Notes under the pieces: model-generated | The model's input: only the letters and a program-made list of their open reading frames with translations | The model's database searches: none | Told to the model about the DNA's origin: nothing | In this document: positions 33,230 through 43,075 of the stretch, piece after piece | How positions within the stretch are numbered: the first letter of the stretch is position 1 | Layout: each line of letters opens with the position of its first letter | Position numbers and translations under genes: made by a program | Assembly (NCBI GenBank): GCA_947503625.1 | Contig: CANNEK010000004.1 | Coordinates: 310,001-374,000, forward strand | Direction of reading: 5' to 3' | DNA from: an uncultured Kordiimonas sp. | GTDB lineage: Bacteria; Pseudomonadota; Alphaproteobacteria; Sphingomonadales; Kordiimonadaceae | Length of the DNA: 64,000 bases

Positions 33230-34729
33230 GTGTCAGTCTCCTATTCCTTTTGCAGAGCAACGAAAGCTGGTCTGACCCCAGGCCTTAGAGCTTCGCTTGG
33301 TTTTATCTTGTTTGCCTTTTGGGTTTCAGGCGCCGTTTCTGCACAGCATATTTATATTGACCCTCGCGCTGAAGTTCGGGTTACGGGGACCGACAATGCC
33401 AACCTGACCGAGACCAACAGAGAATATGATGGTGTCTTGAATTCAGCCATCGGTCTTAACGCAAGGATTGATGGAAACAGAATTAACGTGGCGCTGGACT
33501 ACTCGCTGGATCACTTTTTGTTTTTGTCGGATGGCGGTGACGAGTTCAGGCAAAACATGTTTGGTACACTGGATGCGGAGGTTTGGGAGGACCATTTGAC
33601 GTTGAATGGTCGTGCGAGTATGCGGCAGCAATTCCTTGATCAACGAGGCAGTCTGTCAGGTAGTGCGGCCAACAGAACCGCTAACCGGCGATTGGTCCAA
33701 GGGTATACAGGTACCGCCATATTCCGTACTGGCATACGGGATTTTGCAGATTTGCGGGTCAACTACAGAATTGGCATACAGCGAAGCCCCGCGGATGACC
33801 TTAACGACGACACCTTGCCGATTAACTTCTCTGATTCCACCACCCACGAAATATCTGCCTCCATCGATTCTGGCGATCGTTTCCGTAATCTGCAATGGCG
33901 CCTGTTCGCAGATACATCTCGCGTCACGCGCTCGCTCGATGTCAATGATTTCAGGCGAGAGCGTGCAGGGGCAGAACTCACGTTCAAGATGAATCGTTTC
34001 CTGCAGCTGTTTGGCAATGTGAACGTGTCCGGCAACGACTTTCAGAATTCTGTCCTCGCGGAAGATGGCTTTGGCTGGGAAAGTGGATTTCGCTGGACGC
34101 CGGGGCCAAAGCTGGACCTCAGCGTGGCATATGGTCGCGAAGGTGCCAGAGAAATATGGTATGCGTCTCTACAACATTTCTTTTCGGCAAGGTTTAACTT
34201 TTCCGGCAGTTACACAGATAGAATCACCGCTAACTCTATAGTTTCAAACGATAATTTAAACAACCTCTCTTTTAACAATGAATTCGGTATTGTTAATCAG
34301 GAGAATTTGCCAATTGACGAAACGGACCCCAATTTTTCCTTCTCTGACGTAGACTTTCGCCAGCGATCAGCTGTTGGTACACTAACGCTTCAACAAAAGC
34401 GTACAAGAAGCTATATTAGTGGTGACTATGAGTGGCGAACATTTGACGACGACTCAGGAACAGGGGAATCCTGGGGGGTATCAACCGGGGTTGATCATGA
34501 AATTAACGAAAATACCTCATTAAGTGCTCGACTTAGCTTTCGCCAAAGTCTATTTGAAGATGGGGTCCGAGTGGATGAAATTGTAGTGGGTAATTTGAGC
34601 TGGACGAGAACAGTTTCAAAATACTTTAGGTTTGCGCTTTCCTATGATCGCTCTCAGCGTTTTTCAAACGCTGATGGAGAGAACCTGACGGAAAATGCGA
34701 TAACACTATACCTAAGAGGGACGTTTTAG
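33230..34729 (+). CDS. PEP-CTERM-associated outer-membrane barrel protein
   Basis: The 499-residue product has a long signal peptide (about 1-38, ending VSAQ) and then alternating polar/hydrophobic beta strands rich in Asn, Ser, Thr and aromatic residues. It ends TLYLRGTF, with the terminal phenylalanine typical of outer-membrane barrels. This matches the TIGR03016 family of XrtA loci. It may be the outer-membrane channel or surface anchor for the polymer. The start is GTG at 33230 with AAAGGA upstream. Confidence 0.85.
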   Translation: MSVSYSFCRATKAGLTPGLRASLGFILFAFWVSGAVSAQHIYIDPRAEVRVTGTDNANLTETNREYDGVLNSAIGLNARIDGNRINVALDYSLDHFLFLSDGGDEFRQNMFGTLDAEVWEDHLTLNGRASMRQQFLDQRGSLSGSAANRTANRRLVQGYTGTAIFRTGIRDFADLRVNYRIGIQRSPADDLNDDTLPINFSDSTTHEISASIDSGDRFRNLQWRLFADTSRVTRSLDVNDFRRERAGAELTFKMNRFLQLFGNVNVSGNDFQNSVLAEDGFGWESGFRWTPGPKLDLSVAYGREGAREIWYASLQHFFSARFNFSGSYTDRITANSIVSNDNLNNLSFNNEFGIVNQENLPIDETDPNFSFSDVDFRQRSAVGTLTLQQKRTRSYISGDYEWRTFDDDSGTGESWGVSTGVDHEINENTSLSARLSFRQSLFEDGVRVDEIVVGNLSWTRTVSKYFRFALSYDRSQRFSNADGENLTENAITLYLRGTF

Positions 34730-34735
34730 CTCCGT

Positions 34736-35773
34736 ATGTACGAAAGCTTTTACAATCTGCAGGGTCGCCCGTTCCAGTTAACGCCGGATCCCCGTTTTTA
34801 TTTCAGTTCGCGGACGCACAAGAAAGCGATGGCGTACCTTACCTATGGTTTGAACCAGGGCGAGGGTTTCATTATTGTTACCGGCGATATCGGTACCGGT
34901 AAAACCACGCTGGTACGCCATCTGTTTGATACACTTGATCGCAACGAGTTTATTGCAGCGATGATTGTGAGCACGCAGTTGAGTGCTGAAGACCTCCTTC
35001 GAAGCGTTGTCGCGGCTTTTGGTCTTGATGCTCAGGCGGAAGACAAAGGCCAATTGCTGGCGAGGCTCGAAAAACATCTCCGTGAACAATTTGCTCGTGG
35101 CAGGAGAGCGCTTCTTGTCGTTGATGAAGCTCAAAACCTTTCAAACGCGGCATTGGAAGAAATGCGCATGCTGTCCAATTTCCAGGATGGTGACAAAGCG
35201 CTTGTTCAAAGCTTTCTCGTGGGCCAGCCTGAATTTCGGGAACGTGTGTTTTCTGCGCCGGAGCTGGAGCAGCTTCGCCAGCGTGTCATCGCAACCCACC
35301 ATCTGGAGCCAATGGAGCAGGAAGAACTCGCTGATTACATCCAGCATCGGTTGAGCCTTGTGGGCTGGGACAACGATCCCTGCTTTACGGCAGACGCCGT
35401 CGAGGCGATTTACAAACATTCTGCAGGTGTTCCTAGACGACTAAACACTCTTTGTTCTCGCGTACTGCTATATGGTTCTCTGGAAGAGTTACACAATATT
35501 GACGGCGATACGATCGCAGCTGTTGTTGCCGATATGACCAGCGATACGCGCCCGGTTACGGCAACCTCTTCTGCGGTCGTCATGCCACCGCCAACCCCGC
35601 AAAACGACTCTACAGTGCCATTGGAGGCATCTAAGCCTACAAAAAGCGATAAGGTTATGGACGACCGCATCAGTCAGCTTGAAACCATGATGAAGTCTCA
35701 GGACCAAACACTTCAGCAATTAACCCAACTTATGGCCAAGCTTGCTGGTGGTGACAAGAAAGACGACGGGTAG
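34736..35773 (+). CDS. XrtA-associated AAA ATPase
   Basis: A 345-residue ExeA/GspA-like ATPase (TIGR03015). It begins MYESFYNLQGRPFQLTPDPR. Walker A GDIGTGKTTL is at about 51-60, Walker B LLVVDEAQN at about 122-130, and sensor and arginine-finger regions follow (GVPRRLNTLC). The C-terminal tail (about 265-345) is low-complexity ending in a short coiled coil. It probably gives energy or regulation to secretion of the polymer. It begins 6 bases after the barrel gene. Confidence 0.93.
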   Translation: MYESFYNLQGRPFQLTPDPRFYFSSRTHKKAMAYLTYGLNQGEGFIIVTGDIGTGKTTLVRHLFDTLDRNEFIAAMIVSTQLSAEDLLRSVVAAFGLDAQAEDKGQLLARLEKHLREQFARGRRALLVVDEAQNLSNAALEEMRMLSNFQDGDKALVQSFLVGQPEFRERVFSAPELEQLRQRVIATHHLEPMEQEELADYIQHRLSLVGWDNDPCFTADAVEAIYKHSAGVPRRLNTLCSRVLLYGSLEELHNIDGDTIAAVVADMTSDTRPVTATSSAVVMPPPTPQNDSTVPLEASKPTKSDKVMDDRISQLETMMKSQDQTLQQLTQLMAKLAGGDKKDDG

Positions 35774-35776
35774 CGC

Positions 35777-36691
35777 ATGCTCTCGACGATTCTGGATGAC
35801 GTTGCTGAGGTGCCTCGCCGCGTTGGAAGTCAGTCCGGGCAGCCGTTAAATGTTTTTTCTGTCGATGTTGAAGAGTGGTTTCAGGTAGGGGCATTTGAAA
35901 ACACGCTGGATAGAGGCGATTGGAACAGCCTCGAAAGCCGCGTTGAACATCAGACCGAACAGGTTCTTGATTTACTAAAGCGGCACAGCGTCAGCGCAAC
36001 TTTTTTTTGCCTTGGATGGGTGGCCGAACGATTTCCAAGCCTGCTACGCAAGATAGCAGACAACAACCACGAAATTGCCTGCCATGGCATGGACCATCAG
36101 CGTATTTTTTCCATGGCCCCAGAGCAGTTCTCCAAAGACATTCAAAAAGCCAAGTCTCTTCTGGAGGAAGCGTCCGGCTGTGAAGTTGTTGGCTATAGAG
36201 CTCCAAGCTTTTCCCTGACATTTGAGGTTTGGAACTTTTATTCTATTCTGGATGCGACTGGATTTCATTATTCGTCAAGCGTGGTGCCGGCCAAGACAGA
36301 CCACTATGGATCGGAAGGTGTTCCAAGGCTGCCGTTTTACCCACTGCAGAACTGCGACATCATAGAGGTGCCAATGACAGTAGTTCGTATTCCCGGTCGG
36401 ATGCTGCCTGCCTCCGGAGGCGGATATTTCAGGCTGTTACCTCAGACACTGTCGCACTGGTTGATGAATAAAGCACTTAAGCAAACCGGCATTGGCACGA
36501 TATTTTACATGCATCCATGGGAAATAGACCCTGAGCAGCCATATGTGGCCAGCGCTCCTGTTTTGTCTCGTTTCAGGCACTATACAGGCCTGAAGAAAAT
36601 GGAAACGAAACTGGACAGACTACTGCAAAACGGCCGTTTTAATCGTGTGGATCATTTTCTTGCAACAGAGTTCGAACAGAGGCAAAGCTAA
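35777..36691 (+). CDS. XrtA-system polysaccharide deacetylase
   Basis: A NodB-fold metal-dependent deacetylase (TIGR03006-like, with a DUF3473 C-terminal part) that should remove acetyl groups from the polymer. The 304-residue sequence shows FSVDVEEWFQ with the catalytic and metal-binding acidic residues near 29-32. The metal motif HGMDH is at about 99-103, GYRAPSFS follows, and the C-terminal histidine is in FYMHPWEID. No signal peptide is visible, so it is likely cytoplasmic. It lies 3 bases after the ATPase gene. Confidence 0.93.
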   Translation: MLSTILDDVAEVPRRVGSQSGQPLNVFSVDVEEWFQVGAFENTLDRGDWNSLESRVEHQTEQVLDLLKRHSVSATFFCLGWVAERFPSLLRKIADNNHEIACHGMDHQRIFSMAPEQFSKDIQKAKSLLEEASGCEVVGYRAPSFSLTFEVWNFYSILDATGFHYSSSVVPAKTDHYGSEGVPRLPFYPLQNCDIIEVPMTVVRIPGRMLPASGGGYFRLLPQTLSHWLMNKALKQTGIGTIFYMHPWEIDPEQPYVASAPVLSRFRHYTGLKKMETKLDRLLQNGRFNRVDHFLATEFEQRQS

Positions 36692-36692
36692 A

Positions 36693-37733
36693 ATGGCGCT
36701 AACCGTTAAGCAACTTGATGCCGCAGAGTTCGATGCTTGGGATGCATTCGTGACAAGCCAGCCTGCAGCAACCTTTTGCCATCTTGCCGGTTGGAAGACA
36801 GTGATAGAGCAGGGTGCTGGTCAAGACTGCCCCTATTTGCTCGCGTTGCAGGATGGTTCCGTCGTTGGTGTTTTACCATTGTCGGTTAAAAAACACCCCA
36901 TATTCGGCAAGGCGTTGATATCAAACATGTTCTGTGTCTATGGCGGGGCAGTTGCTGTCGACAAGGACGTGGAACGTGCTCTGTATGACGGTGCTTGGGC
37001 CATCACCCAGCAGTTGGGTCTGACCATGTTTGAAAACCGGTCTGTGATCCGGCATCATGCAGATGACGAAAACTGGATTGAAGCAGCACAATCGGCGACC
37101 TTCTCGCGTGACCTTGATGAGAACGACGAAGCTCAGTTGCTTGCCGTTCCAAGGAAACAGCGAGCCGTCATTCGAAAAAGCCTCAAGAATGAACTGCAGA
37201 CAGACTGGAACGGAAACTTAAACGTTTTCTACGATCTGTATGCCCACAGTGTTCTTTCTTTGGGTACACCTGTGTTCCCCAGGAAATTGTTTGCGGCAAT
37301 GGTTGACGTATTCGGGGATGCCGTGGAAACCCAGATTACGAGAACAGCCGATGGCACCGGGGTAGCAAGCCTGATGAGCTTCTACTTTAGAGATACGGTT
37401 ATGCCTTACTACGCAGGGGGAACAAGCGAAGTTCGGCGGCTGGCTGCTCATGACTTTATGTACTTCCAACTGATGTTGCATGCTCGTGAACGGGGTTTTT
37501 CAAAGTTCGATTTTGGCCGCAGCAAGATTGATAGCGGGCCCTATAAATTCAAGAAAAACTGGGGATTTGAACCGGTTGAACTGGGATACGAAATTCGACT
37601 GAAACCCGGTGCTGAAGCTCCCAACCTGTCGCAGCAGTCCGGCCCTTTTGCGATATTGAGCAAGATATGGAAAAAGCTGCCGTTAGGCGTTTCAAAAATA
37701 CTTGGCCCACCACTTGCGCGCCACTTGGGATAA
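36693..37733 (+). CDS. FemAB-family XrtA-associated protein
   Basis: A 346-residue GNAT-fold protein of the FemAB type (TIGR03019), related to enzymes that transfer amino acids from aminoacyl-tRNA. The C-terminal half includes YAGGTSEVRRLAAHDFMYFQLM and FDFGRSKIDSGPYKFKKNWGF, typical of this group. In XrtA loci its substrate is unknown; it may decorate the polymer or a protein. The ATG at 36693 is one base after the deacetylase stop; an open frame to 36645 overlaps that gene. Confidence 0.9.
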   Translation: MALTVKQLDAAEFDAWDAFVTSQPAATFCHLAGWKTVIEQGAGQDCPYLLALQDGSVVGVLPLSVKKHPIFGKALISNMFCVYGGAVAVDKDVERALYDGAWAITQQLGLTMFENRSVIRHHADDENWIEAAQSATFSRDLDENDEAQLLAVPRKQRAVIRKSLKNELQTDWNGNLNVFYDLYAHSVLSLGTPVFPRKLFAAMVDVFGDAVETQITRTADGTGVASLMSFYFRDTVMPYYAGGTSEVRRLAAHDFMYFQLMLHARERGFSKFDFGRSKIDSGPYKFKKNWGFEPVELGYEIRLKPGAEAPNLSQQSGPFAILSKIWKKLPLGVSKILGPPLARHLG

Positions 37734-37739
37734 TCTGTC

Positions 37740-38972
37740 ATGGCACGTATCCTTTTTTTGGCACACAGAATTCCATATCCACCCAATAAAGGGGACAAAA
37801 TCAGGTCCTGGAACTTTTTAAAGCACCTTCTTGATGCCCATGAAGTCCATGCCGCTTTTTTTGTCGATGACAAGCAAGACCTTGAACACCTTCCATTTCT
37901 TGAGGAAAGGTGTGAGAGCGTGTGTCACCAGTTTGCTTCGCCGTTGTTCCAGAAAATGATGTCAATCAGGGGAATGCTGCGGGGAACGTCACTAACAGAA
38001 AACGCGTACCCGTCGCCCTTGCTTCGGCGCCATGTTGCCAGACTAATTGAAGGAAACAAGGTTGATCTTGTTTTCTGCTATTCTGCCGCCAGTTTTGGGT
38101 TTCTGCCGGCGGACTTGTGCGGCATTCCGGTGATAACTGATTTGGTCGATGTGGATTCTGCCAAGTGGATGGCATACGCGCAGAATAGTAGCGGCATCAA
38201 GCGCGCATTGTTTGCCAGGGAAGCACGAACACTTGCCCGGTTTGAAGCTGGTGTTGTTCAGTCAAGCAATGCCAGCCTGCTTGTTAGTGAGGATGAGGCC
38301 ACACTGATGCGGAATAATCTGAAAAAGATTGGTTCGCAGAGCGAGAGTGTCTCGGGGATATCAAATGGGGTCGATTGCGACGCATTTTCGCCGGACCGCT
38401 ACCAGGCCCCAATTAAAGGGAAGCGTCTGATTTTCACTGGTGCCATGGATTATCAACCAAATGTGGACGCTGTGGTATGGTTTGCCGAAAATGTTATGCG
38501 ACAGCTTCGGATTGATATGCCAGATGTGAAATTCATTATTGCCGGCCGACCGGTCGCCCAAGCGGTCCGCAACCTCGATGCGATTGATGGGGTCAATGTC
38601 CTGGGGGGTGTTGAAGATATGGCAGCCGAGATAGCAAAAGCAGATATTGTTTTGGCACCCTTGCAGACCGCAAGAGGCATTCAAAACAAGGTTCTAGAGG
38701 GGATGGCTATGCAAAAGCCCGTGGTCGCAACGTGGGCTGCTAATGAAGGAATTAATGCACCAGACAGAGAAGCGGTTTGGATCGCGGAAACGCCAGATGA
38801 CTATATTAATGCTATAAAAAAACTATTGGGTCCAAGCTGCGATAATACGCTTGGCAATAATGCCCGGCGGTTTGTTCTGGATAGTTTTACATGGTCATCA
38901 AGCTTCAAGAAGCTTGATAACATACTCAATCGTCTTCTCCTTCAATCGGCTGCCAGGGAGAAGGTTTCATGA
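37740..38972 (+). CDS. XrtA-system glycosyltransferase (TIGR03087 type)
   Basis: A 410-residue GT-B glycosyltransferase. It starts MARILFLAHRIPYPPNKGDKIR, the usual opening of the TIGR03087 group. The C-terminal GT1-like domain has IFTGAMDYQPNVDAVVWFAENV, FIIAGRPVA and PLQTARGIQNKVLEGMAMQKPVVAT. It is expected to add a sugar to the lipid-linked repeat unit. Its stop overlaps the start of xrtA (ATGA), so the two are translationally coupled. Confidence 0.93.
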   Translation: MARILFLAHRIPYPPNKGDKIRSWNFLKHLLDAHEVHAAFFVDDKQDLEHLPFLEERCESVCHQFASPLFQKMMSIRGMLRGTSLTENAYPSPLLRRHVARLIEGNKVDLVFCYSAASFGFLPADLCGIPVITDLVDVDSAKWMAYAQNSSGIKRALFAREARTLARFEAGVVQSSNASLLVSEDEATLMRNNLKKIGSQSESVSGISNGVDCDAFSPDRYQAPIKGKRLIFTGAMDYQPNVDAVVWFAENVMRQLRIDMPDVKFIIAGRPVAQAVRNLDAIDGVNVLGGVEDMAAEIAKADIVLAPLQTARGIQNKVLEGMAMQKPVVATWAANEGINAPDREAVWIAETPDDYINAIKKLLGPSCDNTLGNNARRFVLDSFTWSSSFKKLDNILNRLLLQSAAREKVS

Positions 38973-40501
38973 CCCTCGGCATGCGACACCATATCGCCAC
39001 CTTCTCCGTTGGTTTTGTTTTGCTGATTGTTTCGTGGTGGGACGCTGTCGATCACATGGTTGGCATTCTATGGAACGTAGATGTGTTCGCTCATGGTTTG
39101 CTCGTGCCATTTGTCAGTTTGGCTATCATTTGGTCCCGCCGTGAAGACTTGTCGCATATTCCAGCTCGTTTTTCACTGCTTGGAGTGCCTGTTCTGGTCG
39201 TTGCATGCATGCTGTGGATTCTGGGTTCACTGCTGGAGGCAAAACTGTTTGCCCATGTTGCACTGCTGATTGCAGTACAGGGTTTGGTCATCATGTCTCT
39301 CGGTCGAGAGATTTACATTAAAATACTGTTCCCCATGCTGTTTCTCTTTTTGACGATTCCCTTCGGCTACGAGCTTGTCGGGCCGCTTCAAACCATGACT
39401 GCGAGCATGGTTATCTGGGTGTTGGAGCTGCTGGGGGCCAACTATACCGTTGAGGGCATGGTCATCGGCTTGCCGAGTGGCTACTTTGAAGTTGCAGAAG
39501 CATGCGCAGGGGTCAAGTTCCTCTTTACCAGCTTGGTTATGGGTATCTTGTTGTCCAACCTGATTTTTAAAAGCTGGGTCCGTAGAGTAACGATTGTCAT
39601 CGTGAGTATTTTGCTTCCAATTCTTGCCAATGGACTGCGTGTCCTGGGTATTTTGGGAATTTCTGAGCTGACAGACCAGAATTTTGCAAAAGGTGTAGAC
39701 CACATCGTTTATGGATGGGTGTTTCTTTCCATCGTACTTTTCGCCTTGATCGCTGTAGCATATCGTTTTTCCGACAAAACCATGGGTGATTCCGAGCCAC
39801 CTCGAAAATCCGATGCAAGTGTGCCATCACCCGGTCTGGCAAAAAATGCCACTGTGTTTGTGTCGTTGCTGTTACCTGTTTCGGCATATTGGGTCGCGCC
39901 CAATGGCCCGCCTTCAACCCTTTCTCATGTCGAAAGTTCACTAACTCAGTTGTTTTCGGCTGCGCCAACCGGCTACCGGCTTTTAACCAACACTGGATTA
40001 ATCTCGCAACCCTATGCGTTGAATTCAAAATCCCAGTCCAGAAGCCTGCTACGTCGGCGGGGGACGGTTTTCAATGTTTACCGCGCGGAATACAGCGAGC
40101 TGGGGCCGGGAACAAGACTGTTTCAACCTGCCAACAGCCTCGCTGGCCCTAATTGGAAGGAAATGAAGAGTGCGGGAGAAGCGATGCAGCTTAGCTGCGG
40201 TGTTCAGATCGAAGAGAAACTGTTTCGCCGCGGTGACGAGCGTATGTTGATATGGCCGGTTTATTTGGTCGAAGGACTACCTGTCAGGAGTGGCCTGCAG
40301 GAAAAACTCAATACGGCCCGCCTTCTTTTGACGAAAGAAAAAGCCCGCGGCACGATTCTGGTTCTAAGTACCTTTGTTGGAGATGATACTGCTGCACCTC
40401 GCGAAGTTTTTTCAGAATTCTTATCGACTTTTTGGTCAGATAGTTCTTTATGGGGGGATGGGGGTCCAAGCGAAAAAGGCATGAATCTATGTGCGGAATA
40501 A
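38969..40501 (+). CDS. xrtA: Exosortase A fused to EpsI domain
   Basis: Exosortase A is a multi-spanning transpeptidase-like protease that cuts PEP-CTERM tags and probably attaches proteins to a surface anchor. The N-terminal 270 residues have about eight transmembrane helices. The catalytic triad candidates are Cys179 (EACAGVKF), Arg224 (NGLRVLGI) and His245 (VDHIVYGW). The rest (about 290-510) is an EpsI-like periplasmic domain with YRAEYSELGPGTRL and later LIWPVYLVEG. Total length 510 aa is typical for XrtA. The candidate substrate is the PEP-CTERM protein at 19036-21591. Confidence 0.95.
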   Translation: MTLGMRHHIATFSVGFVLLIVSWWDAVDHMVGILWNVDVFAHGLLVPFVSLAIIWSRREDLSHIPARFSLLGVPVLVVACMLWILGSLLEAKLFAHVALLIAVQGLVIMSLGREIYIKILFPMLFLFLTIPFGYELVGPLQTMTASMVIWVLELLGANYTVEGMVIGLPSGYFEVAEACAGVKFLFTSLVMGILLSNLIFKSWVRRVTIVIVSILLPILANGLRVLGILGISELTDQNFAKGVDHIVYGWVFLSIVLFALIAVAYRFSDKTMGDSEPPRKSDASVPSPGLAKNATVFVSLLLPVSAYWVAPNGPPSTLSHVESSLTQLFSAAPTGYRLLTNTGLISQPYALNSKSQSRSLLRRRGTVFNVYRAEYSELGPGTRLFQPANSLAGPNWKEMKSAGEAMQLSCGVQIEEKLFRRGDERMLIWPVYLVEGLPVRSGLQEKLNTARLLLTKEKARGTILVLSTFVGDDTAAPREVFSEFLSTFWSDSSLWGDGGPSEKGMNLCAE

Positions 40502-42387
40502 CCGGCTATATGACGCACGACGGATCTCCGGTTGATGAGGGTCTCTTAAGGCGGATGAACGACCAGATTAATCACCGGGGCCCGGATGGCGACGGTTATT
40601 TTTTTGGTAGCAGTATTGGGCTCGGCCACAAGCGTTTGTCGATTATTGATATCGCCGGTGGACATCAGCCGATGTACAGCCCCGGTAAAGAATGCGTACT
40701 GACGTATAACGGTGAAATATATAATTTCCAGTCACTGCGCCGCGAACTCGAAGGCCTGGGACACAAATTTTCCACGCAGTCTGATACTGAAGTTCTCATG
40801 ACGAGCTACATTGAGTGGGGAGAAGCGTGTGTCGAGCGACTGCGGGGCATGTTTGCCTTTGCCATATGGGACGGTCCAAAGCGCAAGTTGTTTCTGGCAC
40901 GAGACAGACTGGGCATCAAACCCCTCTACTATGCATTTATGCCGAATGGCGACTTTTTCTTTGCTTCGGAGCTGAAAGCTCTTCTTGTTAACCCGGCATT
41001 GCCAAGAAAGCTCAGAATAGATGCTTTGGAAGACTATCTGACTCTTGGCTATGTACCAGACCCCAAATCAATCGTTGAAGGCGTGATGAAGTTGCCACCG
41101 GCAACGACGATGACAATTGAAAAGGGTAGTAAAAACCCTCGCATGACTTGCTATTGGCAACCGGGTATCGGCGTTGCTGGCCTGACGGTTTCACGGTCGG
41201 AAGATTTGATGGCGCGGCTCGAGGATGCTGTAAAAATGCGCATGATTGCGGATGTGCCGCTTGGTGCGTTTTTGTCAGGCGGTGTCGACTCTAGCGCTGT
41301 GGTCGGATTGATGGCCGGCTTGGGCTCGGCGCCGGTAGAAACCTGTGCGATCGGTTCAGAAGACCCGAATTTTGATGAAAGTGGGTATGCCCAGTTGGTC
41401 GCAGACCATTTTGAAACAAGTCATCGCTGGCGATTGGTATCCGCAACAGACCGGTCTCTGATTGATCGCATTGCTGATGTTTATGACGAACCGTTTGCGG
41501 ACCCGTCTGCCTTGCCGACGTACAGAGTGTGCGGTTTAGCAAGAGAGAAGGTGAAGGTTGCTTTGTCCGGCGACGGCGGAGATGAATTGTTTGCCGGATA
41601 CCGGCGTCATCGCTTCCACATGGCGGAAGAATCTCTTCGCGGCAGGCTGCCGATGCTTATGAGGCGTGCTGTTTTCGGACCTCTCAGTGTTCTGTACCCG
41701 AAACTTGATCGCGCACCACAGTTTTTGCGTGCAAAATCAACTTTCGAGGCCCTTGCGCGGACGTCAGCCCAGGCTTACTGCCAGAGCGTCAGTCGCACTC
41801 CTGACCGCGACCGGAAGCGTTTGCATTCGCGCCGTATGCGTAAGTTGCTGGCGGGATATCATCCACATGACCGCTTCACGGAACTTGCTGACGAGGTTAA
41901 AGGTGCAGACCCGCTTTCAGTCATCCAATACATTGATATAAAAACCTATCTTAGCGGTGACATCCTGACCAAAGTGGATCGCGCAAGCATGTCTCATAGT
42001 CTGGAGGTTCGTGTACCGCTTCTTGATCACAAGTTTGTGGAATGGGGTTTGAGGGTTCCTGCTCGCGAACGCATTGTCGACGGCGAAGGAAAAGCAGTTT
42101 TCCGAGATGCTCTGAAGGGCTTTTTGCCGGACGAAACCTTGAACCGTCCAAAGAAAGGTTTTGATGTACCTACTGTGAGCTGGCTTCGAAATGAACTTGC
42201 AGACGATACAATGTCGCTCGGTGAAAGCGAGATTTTTGCTGATAGTGGTTTGTTCAATATGTTCGGTATTCAGCAAATGGCTGAAGAACATGTCATAGGT
42301 TCAAGAGATCACCATACCAGTCTATGGTCTTTGATCATGTTGGAACGGTCTCTCAGGAAATTGAACCTGGAGATGCCAACAGCTTAA
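40489..42387 (+). CDS. XrtA-system amidotransferase (AsnB-like)
   Basis: A glutamine-dependent amidotransferase of the asparagine synthase type (TIGR03108-like). The 632-residue product starts MCGITGYM, so Cys2 is the glutaminase nucleophile. The synthetase half has the PP-loop SGGVDSSAVVGLMAG and later VALSGDGGDELFAGYRRH and the DHKFVEWGLRVP region. In XrtA loci it probably amidates a sugar or protein of the system and does not make free asparagine. The ATG at 40489 overlaps the xrtA end by 13 bases. It converges with phoB, one base away. Confidence 0.93.
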   Translation: MCGITGYMTHDGSPVDEGLLRRMNDQINHRGPDGDGYFFGSSIGLGHKRLSIIDIAGGHQPMYSPGKECVLTYNGEIYNFQSLRRELEGLGHKFSTQSDTEVLMTSYIEWGEACVERLRGMFAFAIWDGPKRKLFLARDRLGIKPLYYAFMPNGDFFFASELKALLVNPALPRKLRIDALEDYLTLGYVPDPKSIVEGVMKLPPATTMTIEKGSKNPRMTCYWQPGIGVAGLTVSRSEDLMARLEDAVKMRMIADVPLGAFLSGGVDSSAVVGLMAGLGSAPVETCAIGSEDPNFDESGYAQLVADHFETSHRWRLVSATDRSLIDRIADVYDEPFADPSALPTYRVCGLAREKVKVALSGDGGDELFAGYRRHRFHMAEESLRGRLPMLMRRAVFGPLSVLYPKLDRAPQFLRAKSTFEALARTSAQAYCQSVSRTPDRDRKRLHSRRMRKLLAGYHPHDRFTELADEVKGADPLSVIQYIDIKTYLSGDILTKVDRASMSHSLEVRVPLLDHKFVEWGLRVPARERIVDGEGKAVFRDALKGFLPDETLNRPKKGFDVPTVSWLRNELADDTMSLGESEIFADSGLFNMFGIQQMAEEHVIGSRDHHTSLWSLIMLERSLRKLNLEMPTA

Positions 42388-42388
42388 C

Positions 42389-43075
42389 CTATTGGTTGTT
42401 GTCCAGAGCGTAGCCCGCAGACCTTACAGTGCGGATGTAGTCTTTTCCGCCAGCGTTCATCGCTTTGCGAAGCCGTCTGATGTGGACATCAACCGTTCTT
42501 GGTTCAACATACACATCATGGCCCCAAACCGAATCGAGCAATTGCTCCCGAGAAAAAACCCGGCCGGGGTTTTCCATAAAATGACGCAACAGGCGATATT
42601 CGGTTGGTCCCAGATGAATTGATGTGCCGTTTCTGGTGACCCGGTGGGAAACATTATCAAGGCGAATATCTTCGAAAGAGAGTTCCTTTCCTGCCAGGGC
42701 AGGGCGAACCCGTCTGAGAACAGCCTGAATACGTGCGATCAATTCCTTGGGCGAGAAAGGTTTGACAACATAGTCATCAGCACCGGTTTCAAGGCCTCGA
42801 ACCCGATCAGGTTCGTCGGCACGTGCAGTCAGCATAATGATGGGTACATTGGCAGTTTCGCTATTGCGACGTAGCTGGCGGCATATCTCCAGGCCGGAGA
42901 GGTTGGGTAGCATCCAGTCCAGCAAGATAACATCAGGTGTATCTTGTGCGGCGAGATAAAGGCCTTCTTCACCATCGGCAACCGCATCGACTTTATAGTC
43001 CGCGCGCTCAAGATTGTAGCGCACCAACTCAGTGATATTCAGATCATCTTCAATCAGTAATACTCTGGTCTTCAC
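42389..43075 (-). CDS. phoB: Phosphate-response regulator PhoB
   Basis: An OmpR-type response regulator: receiver domain (1-120) with acidic pocket ED at 9-10 and phospho-acceptor Asp53 in ILLDWMLPN, and a winged-helix domain (about 130-228) with FSREQLLDSVWGHDVYVEPRTVDVHIRRLRKA-type residues. The 228-residue length equals PhoB. I chose GTG at 43075, which has AGAGGA upstream; an in-frame ATG at 43105 lacks one. It lies downstream of phoR's partner role but is transcribed first here toward the left; the gap to phoR is 169 bases. PstSCAB and phoU are not in the window. Confidence 0.9.
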   Translation of the reverse strand: MKTRVLLIEDDLNITELVRYNLERADYKVDAVADGEEGLYLAAQDTPDVILLDWMLPNLSGLEICRQLRRNSETANVPIIMLTARADEPDRVRGLETGADDYVVKPFSPKELIARIQAVLRRVRPALAGKELSFEDIRLDNVSHRVTRNGTSIHLGPTEYRLLRHFMENPGRVFSREQLLDSVWGHDVYVEPRTVDVHIRRLRKAMNAGGKDYIRTVRSAGYALDNNQ

